From Emcibacter sp. (GTDB lineage: Bacteria; Pseudomonadota; Alphaproteobacteria; Sphingomonadales; Emcibacteraceae), in contig JAIOYI010000001.1 of NCBI GenBank assembly GCA_021741205.1, forward strand, positions 1 to 64,000: a stretch of 64,000 nucleotides of DNA, written 5' to 3'. Shown piece after piece: positions 8,973 through 18,707 of this stretch. Position numbers and translations under genes: made by a program. Position 1 is the stretch's first letter. Every line of letters starts with the position of its first letter. The notes under the pieces were generated by a model that did not search any database, was not told where the DNA came from, and was given only the letters and a program-made list of their open reading frames with translations.

Positions 8973-10426
8973 TAAGAGAACCCTATAAAAAAGCGTTTCC
9001 AACCCTGATAAAATGGGTCAAAGGCGCCATTATTGCATCAATAACTCTGTCTACTTTATGTTTTTCTATAACATTTGCGACAGCCGCCGCAAACCAACCG
9101 ACGCAGAATATTGAGGTGGGCAAAGGAACCCTGATACGCTTTAAAGAACCCGTCAATAATGTTTTTCTTGCTGATTCTGATATTGCCGATATTCAGGTTA
9201 AATCCCCAACGTTGGCCTATATTTTTGGTAAACAACAAGGCGAAACAAATCTTTATGCCGTCACCAGTGATGACCGCGTGATTTATGAGGGCAATATATC
9301 GGTTAATCATAATCTAGGTAGTCTTAAAGAGGCTCTCACACATCTATTGCCCAATACCCATATTGACGTTCAGTCCTATGAAGGATTGCTTGTACTGACT
9401 GGGCATGTGGCAAATCCAGAAGAAGCCGAAGATGTCCGCCAAATGGCTGAAGACTTCATCGGCAAAAATCATCCCATTTTAAACAAGTTGGAAATTGCAA
9501 CACCAGTGCAGGTCAATTTACGGGTTAGAATAGCTGAAATTGGCCGAGACACCAAAAAACAATTGGGCTTTAACTGGGAAAATCTTTTTGTTAATGGCGG
9601 CACAGCCATAGGAATGGTACAGGGCGCTAATGTGGTGAACCTCATTCCAGACCCCACAGGACTTCAAAACAGTTTGGTAAAGGAATTTGCCGTACAGGGT
9701 CGTGGTATTAATAGTCTTTTTGGTGGATTTAATGCGGGTAATTTTGACATCAACTATATTATTGATGCCCTAGAAACAGAAGGTGTTCTCTCTATTCTTG
9801 CTGAACCAAATCTGACAACTTTGTCTGGTGAGCCTGCTAATTTCCTGGCGGGTGGTGAATATCCTGTACCAACCCTCAACAAGGATGGTCAAGTTATTAT
9901 TGAATTCAGAGAATTTGGTGTTTCACTGGCCTTTTTACCGGTTGTTTTGGACAGTGGCCGTATTAATATGAATATCAAACCAGAGGTCAGTCAACTGTCC
10001 TCAAATGGCGCCATTACATTGCAAGGCTTTAATATTCCAGCCTTAAGCACACGCCGGGTTGAAACAACCGTTGAACTTGGATCAGGTCAAAGTTTTGCCA
10101 TAGCGGGACTGCTTCAAAACAGTGTCACCCATGATCTGGAAAAATTTCCATGGCTTGGCGATGTTCCTATTCTTGGAACCCTATTCCGCTCGAGCAAATT
10201 TCGGCGTCAGGAAACAGAATTGGTAATTATTGTAACGCCCTATATTGTTCGTCCTCATAACGGCGGAACAATGCCATTACCAACCGATGGCCTTGAAATG
10301 CCAAATGATGCCGAACGTTATATTAAGGGTCAATCCTATGCCACCCGTAAACCAGATATGCCAGAGCCTGTACAAGGGGCTAATGGCCAGAAATTAAAAT
10401 CCGCCGCTGGCTTTATTCTGGACTAG
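8969..10426 (+). CDS. cpaC: Tad pilus outer-membrane secretin CpaC (RcpA)
   Basis: The secretin through which the Tad pilus leaves the cell, 485 aa. After a long N-terminal signal region (hydrophobic stretch GAIIASITLSTLCFSITFATAAA) comes the pilus-specific N-terminal domain (EVGKGTLIRFKEPVNNVFLADSDIADIQV) and a BON-like segment near residue 120. The secretin core (about 250-425) carries the family signature VETTVELGSGQSFAIAGLL and then FPWLGDVPILGTLFRSSKF, typical of bacterial secretins. It overlaps cpaB by 4 bp. CpaD, encoded next, is a lipoprotein that usually accompanies the secretin. Confidence 0.96.
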   Translation: MIREPYKKAFPTLIKWVKGAIIASITLSTLCFSITFATAAANQPTQNIEVGKGTLIRFKEPVNNVFLADSDIADIQVKSPTLAYIFGKQQGETNLYAVTSDDRVIYEGNISVNHNLGSLKEALTHLLPNTHIDVQSYEGLLVLTGHVANPEEAEDVRQMAEDFIGKNHPILNKLEIATPVQVNLRVRIAEIGRDTKKQLGFNWENLFVNGGTAIGMVQGANVVNLIPDPTGLQNSLVKEFAVQGRGINSLFGGFNAGNFDINYIIDALETEGVLSILAEPNLTTLSGEPANFLAGGEYPVPTLNKDGQVIIEFREFGVSLAFLPVVLDSGRINMNIKPEVSQLSSNGAITLQGFNIPALSTRRVETTVELGSGQSFAIAGLLQNSVTHDLEKFPWLGDVPILGTLFRSSKFRRQETELVIIVTPYIVRPHNGGTMPLPTDGLEMPNDAERYIKGQSYATRKPDMPEPVQGANGQKLKSAAGFILD

Positions 10427-10440
10427 GGGGAAAGAGAAAG

Positions 10441-11109
10441 ATGATGAACATGATAATGACAAGAAAAATATTAAATCTTATCCCTGCGTTGGCTTGTATC
10501 ATACTCGCCAGTTGTAGCGGACAAGCGAATTTTGCGGATGGTGACACCCAAAAGCGCAATGAGGTTAAAATGATCCGTATACCATTTATGATCACCTTTG
10601 ACCAAAAAAATGCCTCACTGTCTAAAAATGCCATTGACCAGCTTGATAATTTTATGATGAAGGTAAATATCTCTTATGGGGATGAAATAAGCTTAGATCT
10701 TCCCTTGCAGCGAGACGGAAAACTCTCTGAAGAAAACGTGAAGAGAATGACCTTTTTATCAAATATTTTAAAGGAACGTGGCCTGCATTTATCCCCAGAA
10801 GTGACACCCTACGGCATGAGTCCCGCCGAAGGTCAGGCGCGACTGTTAATTTCACGTTATACCGTAATACCTCCTACCTGTGGCGATTGGTCAATACCAT
10901 CAAACGATAATTATGGTAATGCCGCCACGGCAAATTTTGGCTGCGCTAATCAAGCAAGTTTGGGTCTTATGGTTGCCAATCCAAGGGATTTGATCACGGG
11001 TGAAAACAATACCACCCCTTATACAGAGAATGCGGCAAAGGCTATCTATACTTATAAAACCAAGAAACCTACGTCATTATCATCAATTACGACCAAAAAG
11101 AAAAAATAA
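10441..11109 (+). CDS. cpaD: Tad pilus outer-membrane lipoprotein CpaD
   Basis: CpaD-type lipoprotein, 222 aa, predicted to sit in the outer membrane with the CpaC secretin. The signal peptide ends in a lipobox (LACIILASC, Cys about residue 29). The mature part contains the family pattern of a CpaD domain, with FMITFDQKNASLSKNAIDQL and a Cys pair in PPTCGDWSIPSNDNYGNAATANFGCANQASLGLMVANPRDL. The tail is lysine-rich (TTKKKK). An alternative start at the Met six codons downstream is plausible. It is preceded by cpaC (14 bp) and followed by cpaE (12 bp). Confidence 0.9.
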   Translation: MMNMIMTRKILNLIPALACIILASCSGQANFADGDTQKRNEVKMIRIPFMITFDQKNASLSKNAIDQLDNFMMKVNISYGDEISLDLPLQRDGKLSEENVKRMTFLSNILKERGLHLSPEVTPYGMSPAEGQARLLISRYTVIPPTCGDWSIPSNDNYGNAATANFGCANQASLGLMVANPRDLITGENNTTPYTENAAKAIYTYKTKKPTSLSSITTKKKK

Positions 11110-11121
11110 CAGGAACAGATC

Positions 11122-12360
11122 ATGAGTATAGCTTCACTGCTGAAAAAGAATGAAACTGCCGAAGATGAATTCGGAGCCTTTGTCTGTGATGATGAAACCA
11201 CACAGATTTTGGTGCCTGTTTTAAATGAACGGGAATGGAATACCTCTTTGATTAAAAAAGGTGGCATCGAAAATGCTATCCGGACACTAGCGACCGCTAC
11301 TTCTCCTAAATATCTACTGGTCGACTTATCAAAATCAGAAGGTCCCTTGGATGATATCAATGCTCTTGCAGAGGTATGCGACCCTGGCACCATGGTTATC
11401 GCCATTGGCAAGCAAAATGATATCGGACTTTACCGAGAGTTAATAAGTTTTGGCGTTCAGGAATATCTTGTAAAGCCCGTTACAACAGACCAAATTAGAG
11501 AATGCCTTATTGCCATAGAAAATACACTACGTGTGAGCAACGACGTTGCTGTGCAAGAAAAAGCAAATGAAACCGATAAACTCATAGCCGTTATTGGTAT
11601 GAGAGGCGGCGTTGGTGCCAGCACCATATCCAGTAGCTGTGCATGGATTATCGCTAATGATATAAAACGCAACACGGCGCTGCTTGATATGGATATATAT
11701 TTTGGAACGGACGCCTTAACATTTGATCTGGAACCTGGTCGTGGATTATGTGATGCGCTAGAAAATCCAAGTCGAATAGATGGACTTTTTATTGAACGTG
11801 CCATGATCCGTCAGAGCGAAAATCTATCTATTTTAGGCGCAGAGGCCTCTCTAAATGATCCCACATATACAGATCCTTCTGCCATGAGCCATCTTCTCAC
11901 TGAACTTCGGCATAATTTTAACTATGTCATTATGGATTTGCCCCGCAACATGGCGGCGGAATACCCTCTCATGCTTGCAGAGGCAGACGAAATAATACTG
12001 GTATCAGACCTAACTTTAGCTGCCGCCCGTGATATTATTCGTTTTTTATCCTTATGCAAAACTGTGGCCCCTGGAAAACCTATTAAGATTGCGCTTAATA
12101 AGGTGGCGGGTGCGGGCATGATTGAAGTGGATAAAAAAGATTTTGAAGCCTCCATTGAACGGTCTGTTGACTGGGAAATACCTTTCGATCCAAAACTTAT
12201 GGTTCAGGTATCAAGAGCTGGAAAACCGCTCCCCCAAGCCGCGAAAATGAGCAAAGTGGTTAAAGTGCTTAAAACCATGAGTTCAAATATTACAGGCAAG
12301 GAGGACGAAGTAACCAAGGACTCTTTTTGGAAAAAGATAGCCTCTAAACCGAAAAAATAA
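11122..12360 (+). CDS. cpaE: Tad pilus MinD/ParA-like ATPase CpaE (TadZ)
   Basis: CpaE/TadZ, 412 aa, a polar localisation factor for the Tad machinery. The N-terminal 130 residues form a receiver-like domain (ILVPVLNEREW..., LVDLSKSEGPLDD, ending GVQEYLVKPVT). A MinD/ParA-type ATPase domain follows with the deviant Walker A AVIGMRGGVGASTIS at about residue 160 (GGVGAST, as usual in this family rather than KGGxGKT). The Walker B-like segment is YVIMDLPRNM. In Caulobacter CpaE places the CpaC secretin at the pole. Spacing of 12 bp to cpaD places it in the same operon. Confidence 0.94.
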   Translation: MSIASLLKKNETAEDEFGAFVCDDETTQILVPVLNEREWNTSLIKKGGIENAIRTLATATSPKYLLVDLSKSEGPLDDINALAEVCDPGTMVIAIGKQNDIGLYRELISFGVQEYLVKPVTTDQIRECLIAIENTLRVSNDVAVQEKANETDKLIAVIGMRGGVGASTISSSCAWIIANDIKRNTALLDMDIYFGTDALTFDLEPGRGLCDALENPSRIDGLFIERAMIRQSENLSILGAEASLNDPTYTDPSAMSHLLTELRHNFNYVIMDLPRNMAAEYPLMLAEADEIILVSDLTLAAARDIIRFLSLCKTVAPGKPIKIALNKVAGAGMIEVDKKDFEASIERSVDWEIPFDPKLMVQVSRAGKPLPQAAKMSKVVKVLKTMSSNITGKEDEVTKDSFWKKIASKPKK

Positions 12361-12398
12361 TTTAACCTACTTAATTTAAATAATAATCGTGAGAAAAA

Positions 12399-14129
12399 AT
12401 GAAACCGGCGTTTGGAAGAAAATCAAATCTAGACAACAAATCAATTCTCGTTGCAAAAAAACAGTCAACAGCAACGACTTTTGGTAAGAGTCCTGCAACC
12501 ACATTAGAAGAAATTTCCAAAACCATTTCATTTCCTGTGGATAGTGCTGTTGTTTCTGATGCTGGCATTGTGGACAAAGCCTATGATCTGATTGAATCCG
12601 CCATGATGGAAAAAATCAGTCCCGAAGTGGCGCAAGAAATGGAACGGGATGAGGTCACGGTTTTCATTGAAAATCTTATTGACGAGGAAACAAAACGTCA
12701 CAGACTGGATTTAAACGAGCTAGAACGTCGGGATCTCATGACTGTCCTGCTCAATGATTTGTTGACCGTTTCTGCCAAGAAAGAAACCCCAGACAATGAA
12801 GAAACTGTCAACGTAGTCAGCAAACGTAAAAAAGTCCAGACCCAAACTAACGAACAAAAACAACAGGTTAGTCAAGATAGCATCATGGATGCCAAGGACC
12901 GCCTGCAACCATTACTACTTGAATATATTGATGCCTCCGCAGCCAATGAGATGGATAGATCGGATCTTGCCGAACAGGTCAGTGAAGCGGTCAATGAATT
13001 AATGTCTCAGGAGAAAATAAATCTGAATTTGCGTGAACAACGCGATTTGGTCAATATGTTACTCCATGACATGCTAGGACTTGGGCCATTGGAACCGCTC
13101 TTAAATGATGAGAGCATTAGTGAAATCATGGTCAACGGCCCAAAGCAAATCTATATAGAACGTGGCGGTAAACTTGTTCTTTCCGATGTGACATTTCGGG
13201 ACAATCAACATCTGATGAATATCTGCACCCGCATTGTGACGGCTGTTGGACGAAGGGTTGATGAATCAACACCGCTTTGCGATGCAAGACTTGCGGATGG
13301 TAGCCGTGTTAATATTATTATTCCACCCCTTGCCATTGACGGCGCCTCTATTTCCATTCGTAAATTTGCCAAGCAAAAGATTACACTTGATCATATGGTT
13401 GACTGGAAAAGTCTGTCGCATCAAATGGGAACTGTTTTAAAAATCGCGGGTGCTTGCCGCCTAAATATTTTGATTTCCGGCGGAACGGGTTCAGGAAAAA
13501 CCACTATGTTAAACGCCTTGTCCCGCATGGTTGATCTCGGCGAACGTGTGGTCACCATTGAGGATACGGCTGAACTTCAAATGCAGCAACCCCATGTGGT
13601 GCGCCTTGAAACACGCCCCCCTAATCTTGAAGGCAAGGGTGAGATCAGCATGCGTGATCTTGTCAAAAACGCTCTGCGTATGCGTCCTGATCGAATTATA
13701 CTTGGGGAGGTACGTGGTGCCGAAGCCTTTGATGTGCTTCAGGCTATGAATACAGGTCATGATGGCTCTATGTGTACCCTTCACGCCAACAATCCCCGTG
13801 AGGCGCTGACCCGTATGGAAAATATGATCGGTATGGCCAATCTTAAATTACCCCAAAAAGCTATTCGGGAACAAATAGCGGGCGCCGTTGATCTTGTGGT
13901 TCAGGTTTCAAGAATGCGCGATGGTGGTCGTCGCTGCGCCGCCATTACGGAAATTGTGGGCATGGAAGGTGATATTATCACCACGCAGGATTTATTCGTT
14001 TACGAATTTACAGGCGAAGATTCAGATGGCAATTTGACAGGTCGCTTTCGCTCCACGGGTGTTCGACCATATTTTATGGAAAAAGCCGCCTATTTCGGAT
14101 TAGATAAAGCTTTGATGGAGGCCTTATAG
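12399..14129 (+). CDS. cpaF: Tad pilus assembly ATPase CpaF (TadA)
   Basis: CpaF/TadA, 576 aa, the hexameric cytoplasmic ATPase that drives extension and retraction of Tad pili. The N-terminal 230 residues are helical and charged. The C-terminal secretion-ATPase core has Walker [17 protein letters not shown] near residue 361, the Asp box [12 protein letters not shown], Walker [30 protein letters not shown] and the His box [18 protein letters not shown]. All catalytic elements are intact. It ends 7 bp before tadB, so these genes are probably co-translated. It is a little longer than many CpaF proteins because of the N-terminal extension. Confidence 0.97.
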   Translation: MKPAFGRKSNLDNKSILVAKKQSTATTFGKSPATTLEEISKTISFPVDSAVVSDAGIVDKAYDLIESAMMEKISPEVAQEMERDEVTVFIENLIDEETKRHRLDLNELERRDLMTVLLNDLLTVSAKKETPDNEETVNVVSKRKKVQTQTNEQKQQVSQDSIMDAKDRLQPLLLEYIDASAANEMDRSDLAEQVSEAVNELMSQEKINLNLREQRDLVNMLLHDMLGLGPLEPLLNDESISEIMVNGPKQIYIERGGKLVLSDVTFRDNQHLMNICTRIVTAVGRRVDESTPLCDARLADGSRVNIIIPPLAIDGASISIRKFAKQKITLDHMVDWKSLSHQMGTVLKIAGACRLNILISGGTGSGKTTMLNALSRMVDLGERVVTIEDTAELQMQQPHVVRLETRPPNLEGKGEISMRDLVKNALRMRPDRIILGEVRGAEAFDVLQAMNTGHDGSMCTLHANNPREALTRMENMIGMANLKLPQKAIREQIAGAVDLVVQVSRMRDGGRRCAAITEIVGMEGDIITTQDLFVYEFTGEDSDGNLTGRFRSTGVRPYFMEKAAYFGLDKALMEAL

Positions 14130-14136
14130 GAAAATT

Positions 14137-15120
14137 ATGAACGTTACAAATCCAACTATCGTAACCATTGGTATTTTTGCTTGTATATTTCTTATTATTG
14201 CTGTTCTAGCCGTCGCTTTTGGCATATTAGGTCAAAATAATAAGGTTATTGACAAGCGGCTGAATAAAATTAAATTCCGCCACGGAAAAGGCAAAAATTT
14301 AGAAAAAGAGCAGGCAAAAAAAAATCTTTTTGTTAAAAAAGAAACGTCAATACTCGATAATTTCATTCCAAAACCAGATGAAATGAGAAAAAGACTGAAT
14401 AAAACTGGCCTAAATATCACCTTTAGAAAATATGTGATTACGACAGTTATAACCACGATTACCATAACCTTTGTTATGAAATTTTTAAGTGGTATGACCT
14501 TCATGCCGTCCTTAATGGTTGGCGTATTTGCGGGTTTGTTTTTTCCCCACACCTATATCAATATGGTCATCAAGAAAAGACTGGCACTTTTTACCAAACA
14601 ATTTCCAGAGGCTATTGACCTTATTGTTCGTGGTTTAAGAGCGGGACTTCCTGTTACGGAATCCATCAGTGCCGTTGCACAGGAAATGCGGCCTCCTATT
14701 TCCACCGAATTCAAAACCATTACCGATGATATAAGATTAGGCAAAACATTGGATGAGGCCTTATGGTCCACCGCCCAAAGACTTGACACGCCTGATTTTA
14801 AGTTTTTTGTCATAAGTCTATCCGTGCAACAGGAAACAGGCGGTAACCTCACGGAGACACTTCATAACCTTACTGAAATTCTGAGAAGCCGTAGCAGATT
14901 AAAACTCAAGATCAAAGCGATGGTTTCCGAAGGCAAGGCTAGTGCCTATATTATTGGTTCTCTGCCCTTTATCATGTGTGGCCTTCTTTCTGTTATGAAT
15001 TATGAATATATGTCGGTAATGTTTACCGACCCAAAGGGACAAATAGCCCTGATTGGTGCTGGAATATGGCTCAGTATGGGAGCCTTTATTTTGGCCAAAA
15101 TGATAAATTTTGAGGTATAA
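14137..15120 (+). CDS. tadB: Tad pilus inner-membrane platform protein TadB
   Basis: TadB, 327 aa, one of the two GspF-like platform proteins of the Tad secretion system. An N-terminal membrane segment (IVTIGIFACIFLIIAVLAVAFGI) is followed by a basic linker. The T2SSF domain begins near KRLALFTKQFPEAIDLIVRGLRAGLPVTESISAVAQE, and two more membrane helices lie at the C-terminus. The hallmark sequence VQQETGGNLTETLHNLTEILRSR is present. It lies between cpaF (7 bp) and tadC (3 bp). Confidence 0.94.
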   Translation: MNVTNPTIVTIGIFACIFLIIAVLAVAFGILGQNNKVIDKRLNKIKFRHGKGKNLEKEQAKKNLFVKKETSILDNFIPKPDEMRKRLNKTGLNITFRKYVITTVITTITITFVMKFLSGMTFMPSLMVGVFAGLFFPHTYINMVIKKRLALFTKQFPEAIDLIVRGLRAGLPVTESISAVAQEMRPPISTEFKTITDDIRLGKTLDEALWSTAQRLDTPDFKFFVISLSVQQETGGNLTETLHNLTEILRSRSRLKLKIKAMVSEGKASAYIIGSLPFIMCGLLSVMNYEYMSVMFTDPKGQIALIGAGIWLSMGAFILAKMINFEV

Positions 15121-15123
15121 AGA

Positions 15124-16095
15124 ATGGAAGCTCTTCTGCCAGACGGCGTTACAATAGAAGACATTATTACAGTTCTTGCGGCAATGTCAGCATTTCTTGT
15201 CGTCCTCGCCATTTGGAGCAGTGGCATTATCAAAGATCCTATGCACGGCAGAATCAAACATCTCCAAGATCGAAGACAAGATTTAAAGCGAGGCTATACA
15301 GCCCCCACAAAGCGTAAAGCAACCATTGGTAAAGCATCTTACCTTGGAACAATGCAAAACATTGTCAACGGATTCAATCTTATGAAAAATGAGCAGGCGG
15401 AAAAATTCCGTATAAAACTGCTTCAAGGAGGCTATCGCTCTAAGGATGCTTTAGTCTATTTCATGTTTTTTAAGCTGGTTCTGCCCATTCTTATTGGTAT
15501 TATTGCCGTGGTTCTTATATACGGTTTTGGATTATTTGATTTAAAACCCATGATGAAAACACTGGCCTGCGGTGGTGCAGTCTTAATCGCTTCAATCTTA
15601 CCAGAAACTATTTTAAAAAATATCACCATTAAAAGAAATGAGGCCATGCAAAAAGCCCTTCCAGACATGCTGGATCTCTTGGTTATTTGTGCGGAGGCAG
15701 GCCTTACCCTTGACTCTGCTTTAATCCGTGTCGTCAAAGAGATGGCTCAAACGGGGCCTGAGCTTGCTGATGAACTGGCCTATACGGCCGTTGAACTTGG
15801 CTTCTTGCAGGAAAGAAAACAGGCTTTGAATAATCTTTCTCTGCGGGTAACACTCCCTGCCGTACAATCTGTTACTGCAACCTTAATACAATCAGAGAAA
15901 TACGGAACCCCGCTTGCACAATCCCTAAGGGTGTTATCCGCCGAATTTCGTAATGACCGCATGATGAAAGCAGAGGAAAAGGCCGCTAAGCTTCCTGCTA
16001 CCATGACTATACCGCTCATTTTATTTATCCTGCCAACTTTGTTTGTTGTATTAATTGGCCCTGCGGCTTGTCAGGTATCAAGCACATTTTCCTAA
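15124..16095 (+). CDS. tadC: Tad pilus inner-membrane platform protein TadC
   Basis: TadC, 323 aa, the second GspF-like platform protein, expected to pair with TadB and contact CpaF. It has a membrane segment near residue 15-35, two helices around residues 110-165, a T2SSF core (QKALPDMLDLLVICAEAGLTLDSALIRVVKEMA) and a C-terminal helix (MTIPLILFILPTLFVVLIGPAA). It is the last Tad gene here. The TPR protein TadD and the pseudopilins TadE/F/G are not in this window, so they must be elsewhere or absent. Confidence 0.93.
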   Translation: MEALLPDGVTIEDIITVLAAMSAFLVVLAIWSSGIIKDPMHGRIKHLQDRRQDLKRGYTAPTKRKATIGKASYLGTMQNIVNGFNLMKNEQAEKFRIKLLQGGYRSKDALVYFMFFKLVLPILIGIIAVVLIYGFGLFDLKPMMKTLACGGAVLIASILPETILKNITIKRNEAMQKALPDMLDLLVICAEAGLTLDSALIRVVKEMAQTGPELADELAYTAVELGFLQERKQALNNLSLRVTLPAVQSVTATLIQSEKYGTPLAQSLRVLSAEFRNDRMMKAEEKAAKLPATMTIPLILFILPTLFVVLIGPAACQVSSTFS

Positions 16096-16141
16096 GAAAC
16101 GCCCGTCAACGAACAATAAATCTTCGCTCAATTAATTATAG

Positions 16142-16156
16142 TTAACAAAAGGTTAA
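16142..16156. promoter_or_regulatory. candidate CtrA box upstream of PAS kinase gene
   Basis: TTAACAAAAGGTTAA is an exact TTAA-N7-TTAA match, flanked by G at 16141. It is 137 bp before the kinase start at 16293, in the only non-coding gap after tadC. CtrA is the alphaproteobacterial cell-cycle regulator, and such sites often control motility and pilus genes. Chance occurrence in AT-rich DNA is the alternative. Confidence 0.45.
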
Positions 16157-16292
16157 TTTTTTTGTTGATTTAGCGAATCATTTAGGCGATGATTCTCCTA
16201 ATGATTTGAATCGGAAAGAATTTTTCTCTTCAACCCTTAGAGTAAGATGAGCAAATGATCGTCAAAATTAAAAAACATAGGCTATTCGACCA

Positions 16293-17471
16293 ATGAATGC
16301 TTCAATGTTTAATAATAAATCGACAAAAAGAAAAAAAATATCCAATCCAGATATTTTAATAAAAACGCCTCACGAAAAAGAATTTGGTTTATTTGACTCT
16401 GTATTCCATGAGGTCAGCAATGCCATAGCCATTATTTCCAATGAACAGCAAAAAAACACCCCCGTCATTATGGATGTCAATCATCATTTTGAACTGGTCA
16501 CGGGCTATCAGTTCGATGATATTAAAGGGAGACATTTATATGATTTTCTTGCGGAATCACTCTCGAAATCTAATCAATACATTATTGAAAGTGCGCTTAA
16601 AAGCCGCCAAACTGCTGTTCTGTCCTGCCCATGGATTAAAAATAACGGTGACATTATAAAGCTTAACATGACCATCCGACCCTTTAGCGGTGATAACAGT
16701 GGCTCGCGGTTTATTTGTGTTCTCAGGGAAATCAACAATACAAATTATACCCGTGATAAAGCCGCAAAAGAAATTAAACAAAATCTTATTTCTGCCATGC
16801 ATCATAATTTCAAGACGCCTCTCAATGGTATTCTGGGATATTCTGAAGTCATTATGTCCGAGTTAATGGGACCCATTGGGCAAGAATCTTACAAAAATTA
16901 CGCCCAAGACATTCATGGAGCTGGACAAGACCTGCTTCACCTGATCGATAATCTACTTGACTTAAAAGAGCTTGAAACAGGAGAATTTGATCTTCATGAA
17001 GAAAATTTCATCCTAAAAGATATGATTTCAGAATGTTTTAAAAAACTATCTTTAGAGGCTGAAAAAAATAATATCACCCTTATTTATAACAATAAATTAA
17101 AGGATATCATCAGAATATTCGGGGATAAATCACGTCTTCAGCAAGTTATCCATAGCCTGCTCACCAATGCCCTTAAATTTACAGCTTCTGGCGGAAAAAT
17201 TATCATAACCACAGAACAAGGTAACGGTGGCTTTTGTCTAATAAGCTGTGAAGATAACGGATCTGGCATGTCATCCCAACAATTGGCAAAAGCCTTTTGT
17301 CATGATACTCACCTCTCCAATATCTATTCCAGTCCAACAGTGGGCATCGGGTTTGGACTTTCCTATGTCAGACAAATAATTGAGAAACATCAGGGCACTG
17401 TTTCTATTATAAGTTCTGTTGATCAGGGGACAAAAGTTACACTTGACCTGCCGCCTGAGCGACTTAACTAA
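16293..17471 (+). CDS. PAS domain sensor histidine kinase, cytoplasmic
   Basis: A 392-residue hybrid-free histidine kinase without membrane segments. A PAS domain covers about residues 30-155 (NEQQKNTPVIMDVNHHFELVTGYQFDDIKGRHLYDF). A HisKA domain with H-box HHNFKTPLNGILGYSEVI (His171 in the canonical place) and an intact HATPase domain follow. The ATPase has N-box QVIHSLLTNALKFTASGG, G1 EDNGSGM and G2 GIGFGLSYVRQIIEKHQG. The H-box resembles the PleC/DivJ class. The gene follows tadC by 197 bp that contain a CtrA-like box. With the degenerate kinase at 4211 it brackets the Tad locus, so it may sense a state that controls pilus production. Its ligand is unknown. Confidence 0.9.
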   Translation: MNASMFNNKSTKRKKISNPDILIKTPHEKEFGLFDSVFHEVSNAIAIISNEQQKNTPVIMDVNHHFELVTGYQFDDIKGRHLYDFLAESLSKSNQYIIESALKSRQTAVLSCPWIKNNGDIIKLNMTIRPFSGDNSGSRFICVLREINNTNYTRDKAAKEIKQNLISAMHHNFKTPLNGILGYSEVIMSELMGPIGQESYKNYAQDIHGAGQDLLHLIDNLLDLKELETGEFDLHEENFILKDMISECFKKLSLEAEKNNITLIYNNKLKDIIRIFGDKSRLQQVIHSLLTNALKFTASGGKIIITTEQGNGGFCLISCEDNGSGMSSQQLAKAFCHDTHLSNIYSSPTVGIGFGLSYVRQIIEKHQGTVSIISSVDQGTKVTLDLPPERLN

Positions 17472-17570
17472 AAACCTTAATAGCTCAAAGAGCCACAATC
17501 CATACTTGCTTTATGCAACCGTCCCACCATATAATTAGAATTAAGCAAAAAATGGTAATCAGGACAAAAC

Positions 17571-17861
17571 ATGCAAAATTCTCTCAATGTTATCTCGGCA
17601 AATCACTTGCGTAGTGGTTTAAATGTTTATTTTATTCAAGATGAAAATAAAGGACATTGGAATCCTGATATATCTTTGGCAACACTATATGACGAAAATA
17701 CAGTACAAGCCTCTTTTGAAATGGCAAAGCAAGATTTGGATAAGAATATTGTTGTCGATTGTGTCATTGTTCAGGTTGATGCAAATCATAATCCGCTCAC
17801 AACACGTGAACAAATTCGCGCAGGCGGTCCCTCAATTCAATATGGACATAACGTCAATTGA
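17571..17861 (+). CDS. DUF2849-like small protein
   Basis: A 96-residue soluble protein that resembles the DUF2849 family of alphaproteobacteria. It opens with the typical pattern of a short N-terminal strand and a V/ISANxLRSG turn (LNVISANHLRSGLNVYFIQDENKGHWNPDIS). A DENTVQASFEMAKQDLDKNIVVDCVIVQVD segment follows. In other alphaproteobacteria DUF2849 genes often sit next to sulfite reductase genes, but none is near here. Its function is unknown. A ribosome site, CAGGA, precedes the ATG. It is followed by the metallo-hydrolase gene after 24 bp, so the two may be cotranscribed. Confidence 0.7.
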   Translation: MQNSLNVISANHLRSGLNVYFIQDENKGHWNPDISLATLYDENTVQASFEMAKQDLDKNIVVDCVIVQVDANHNPLTTREQIRAGGPSIQYGHNVN

Positions 17862-17885
17862 AATAAACCGGCATAGGACGATAGA

Positions 17886-18677
17886 ATGATTGTTACACAA
17901 CTCTACGCCGACAACCCACTCAGAAATTTTCACTATCTGATCGGCTGCCCTGAAACACGGGATTGCCTTGTGATTGACCCTCTTGATGTGAATAAATGTC
18001 TTCAGTCCGCAAAAGAACAAAACCTCAACATCACCAAAATTCTGAATACCCATGAACATTGGGATCATATTGGTGGCAACGAAGAAATGAAACAGAAAAC
18101 GGGCGCCACAATCTATGCCCATTATGGAGCCAAAGATAAAATTCCCCACATGGATATAGGGCTTAAGGCTCATGATTATCTAAACGTTGGCTCAAGCGTG
18201 ACCTTAAGAATATTAGATACCCCAGGTCATACGATGAGCCATTTATGCCTTTTATCCGAGACAGATAGACAAGCCCTATTTTGTGGCGATACATTATTTA
18301 ATGCAGGCGCGGGGAATTGTCACAATGGCGGAAACCCTGATGATTTGTATGATACATTCTCAAAGCAACTTGATAAGTTACCAGATCATACGCTGATATA
18401 TCCTGGCCATGATTATATCATCAACAATCTGGAATTTACCCTAAATCGTGAACCCAATAACAGTGAAGCAAAAGAAATGCTTTCAAGGTTACGTGATCAA
18501 GACCCTCATCATGCCTTTGTAACCACAATGGCCGATGAACGCCGAATCAATAGTTTTTTCAGACTGACAAACCCGACCATTATTCAAAAACTCAAAGAAG
18601 AAAATTCAGCCATATCTCATAACCCAAACCCAAGGGAAATCTTCAAGGCTCTAAGAGCACTGAGAAACCATTGGTAA
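17886..18677 (+). CDS. gloB: MBL-fold hydrolase, hydroxyacylglutathione hydrolase-like (glyoxalase II)
   Basis: A 263-residue metallo-beta-lactamase fold protein with the glyoxalase II layout. The metal-binding motif THEHWDHIGG lies near residue 55, the second His in TPGHTMSHLC near 115, and the ligand Asp in LFCGDTLFNAGAGNC. A third His lies in YPGHDYIINNLEFTLNREPNN, the characteristic C-terminal region of hydroxyacylglutathione hydrolases. It probably hydrolyses S-lactoylglutathione to lactate and glutathione, completing methylglyoxal removal. A broader thioesterase role is possible. The SCP2-domain gene follows after 30 bp. Confidence 0.88.
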   Translation: MIVTQLYADNPLRNFHYLIGCPETRDCLVIDPLDVNKCLQSAKEQNLNITKILNTHEHWDHIGGNEEMKQKTGATIYAHYGAKDKIPHMDIGLKAHDYLNVGSSVTLRILDTPGHTMSHLCLLSETDRQALFCGDTLFNAGAGNCHNGGNPDDLYDTFSKQLDKLPDHTLIYPGHDYIINNLEFTLNREPNNSEAKEMLSRLRDQDPHHAFVTTMADERRINSFFRLTNPTIIQKLKEENSAISHNPNPREIFKALRALRNHW

Positions 18678-18707
18678 CAGACCATAATTTAAATAAAGGA
18701 AATTCAA

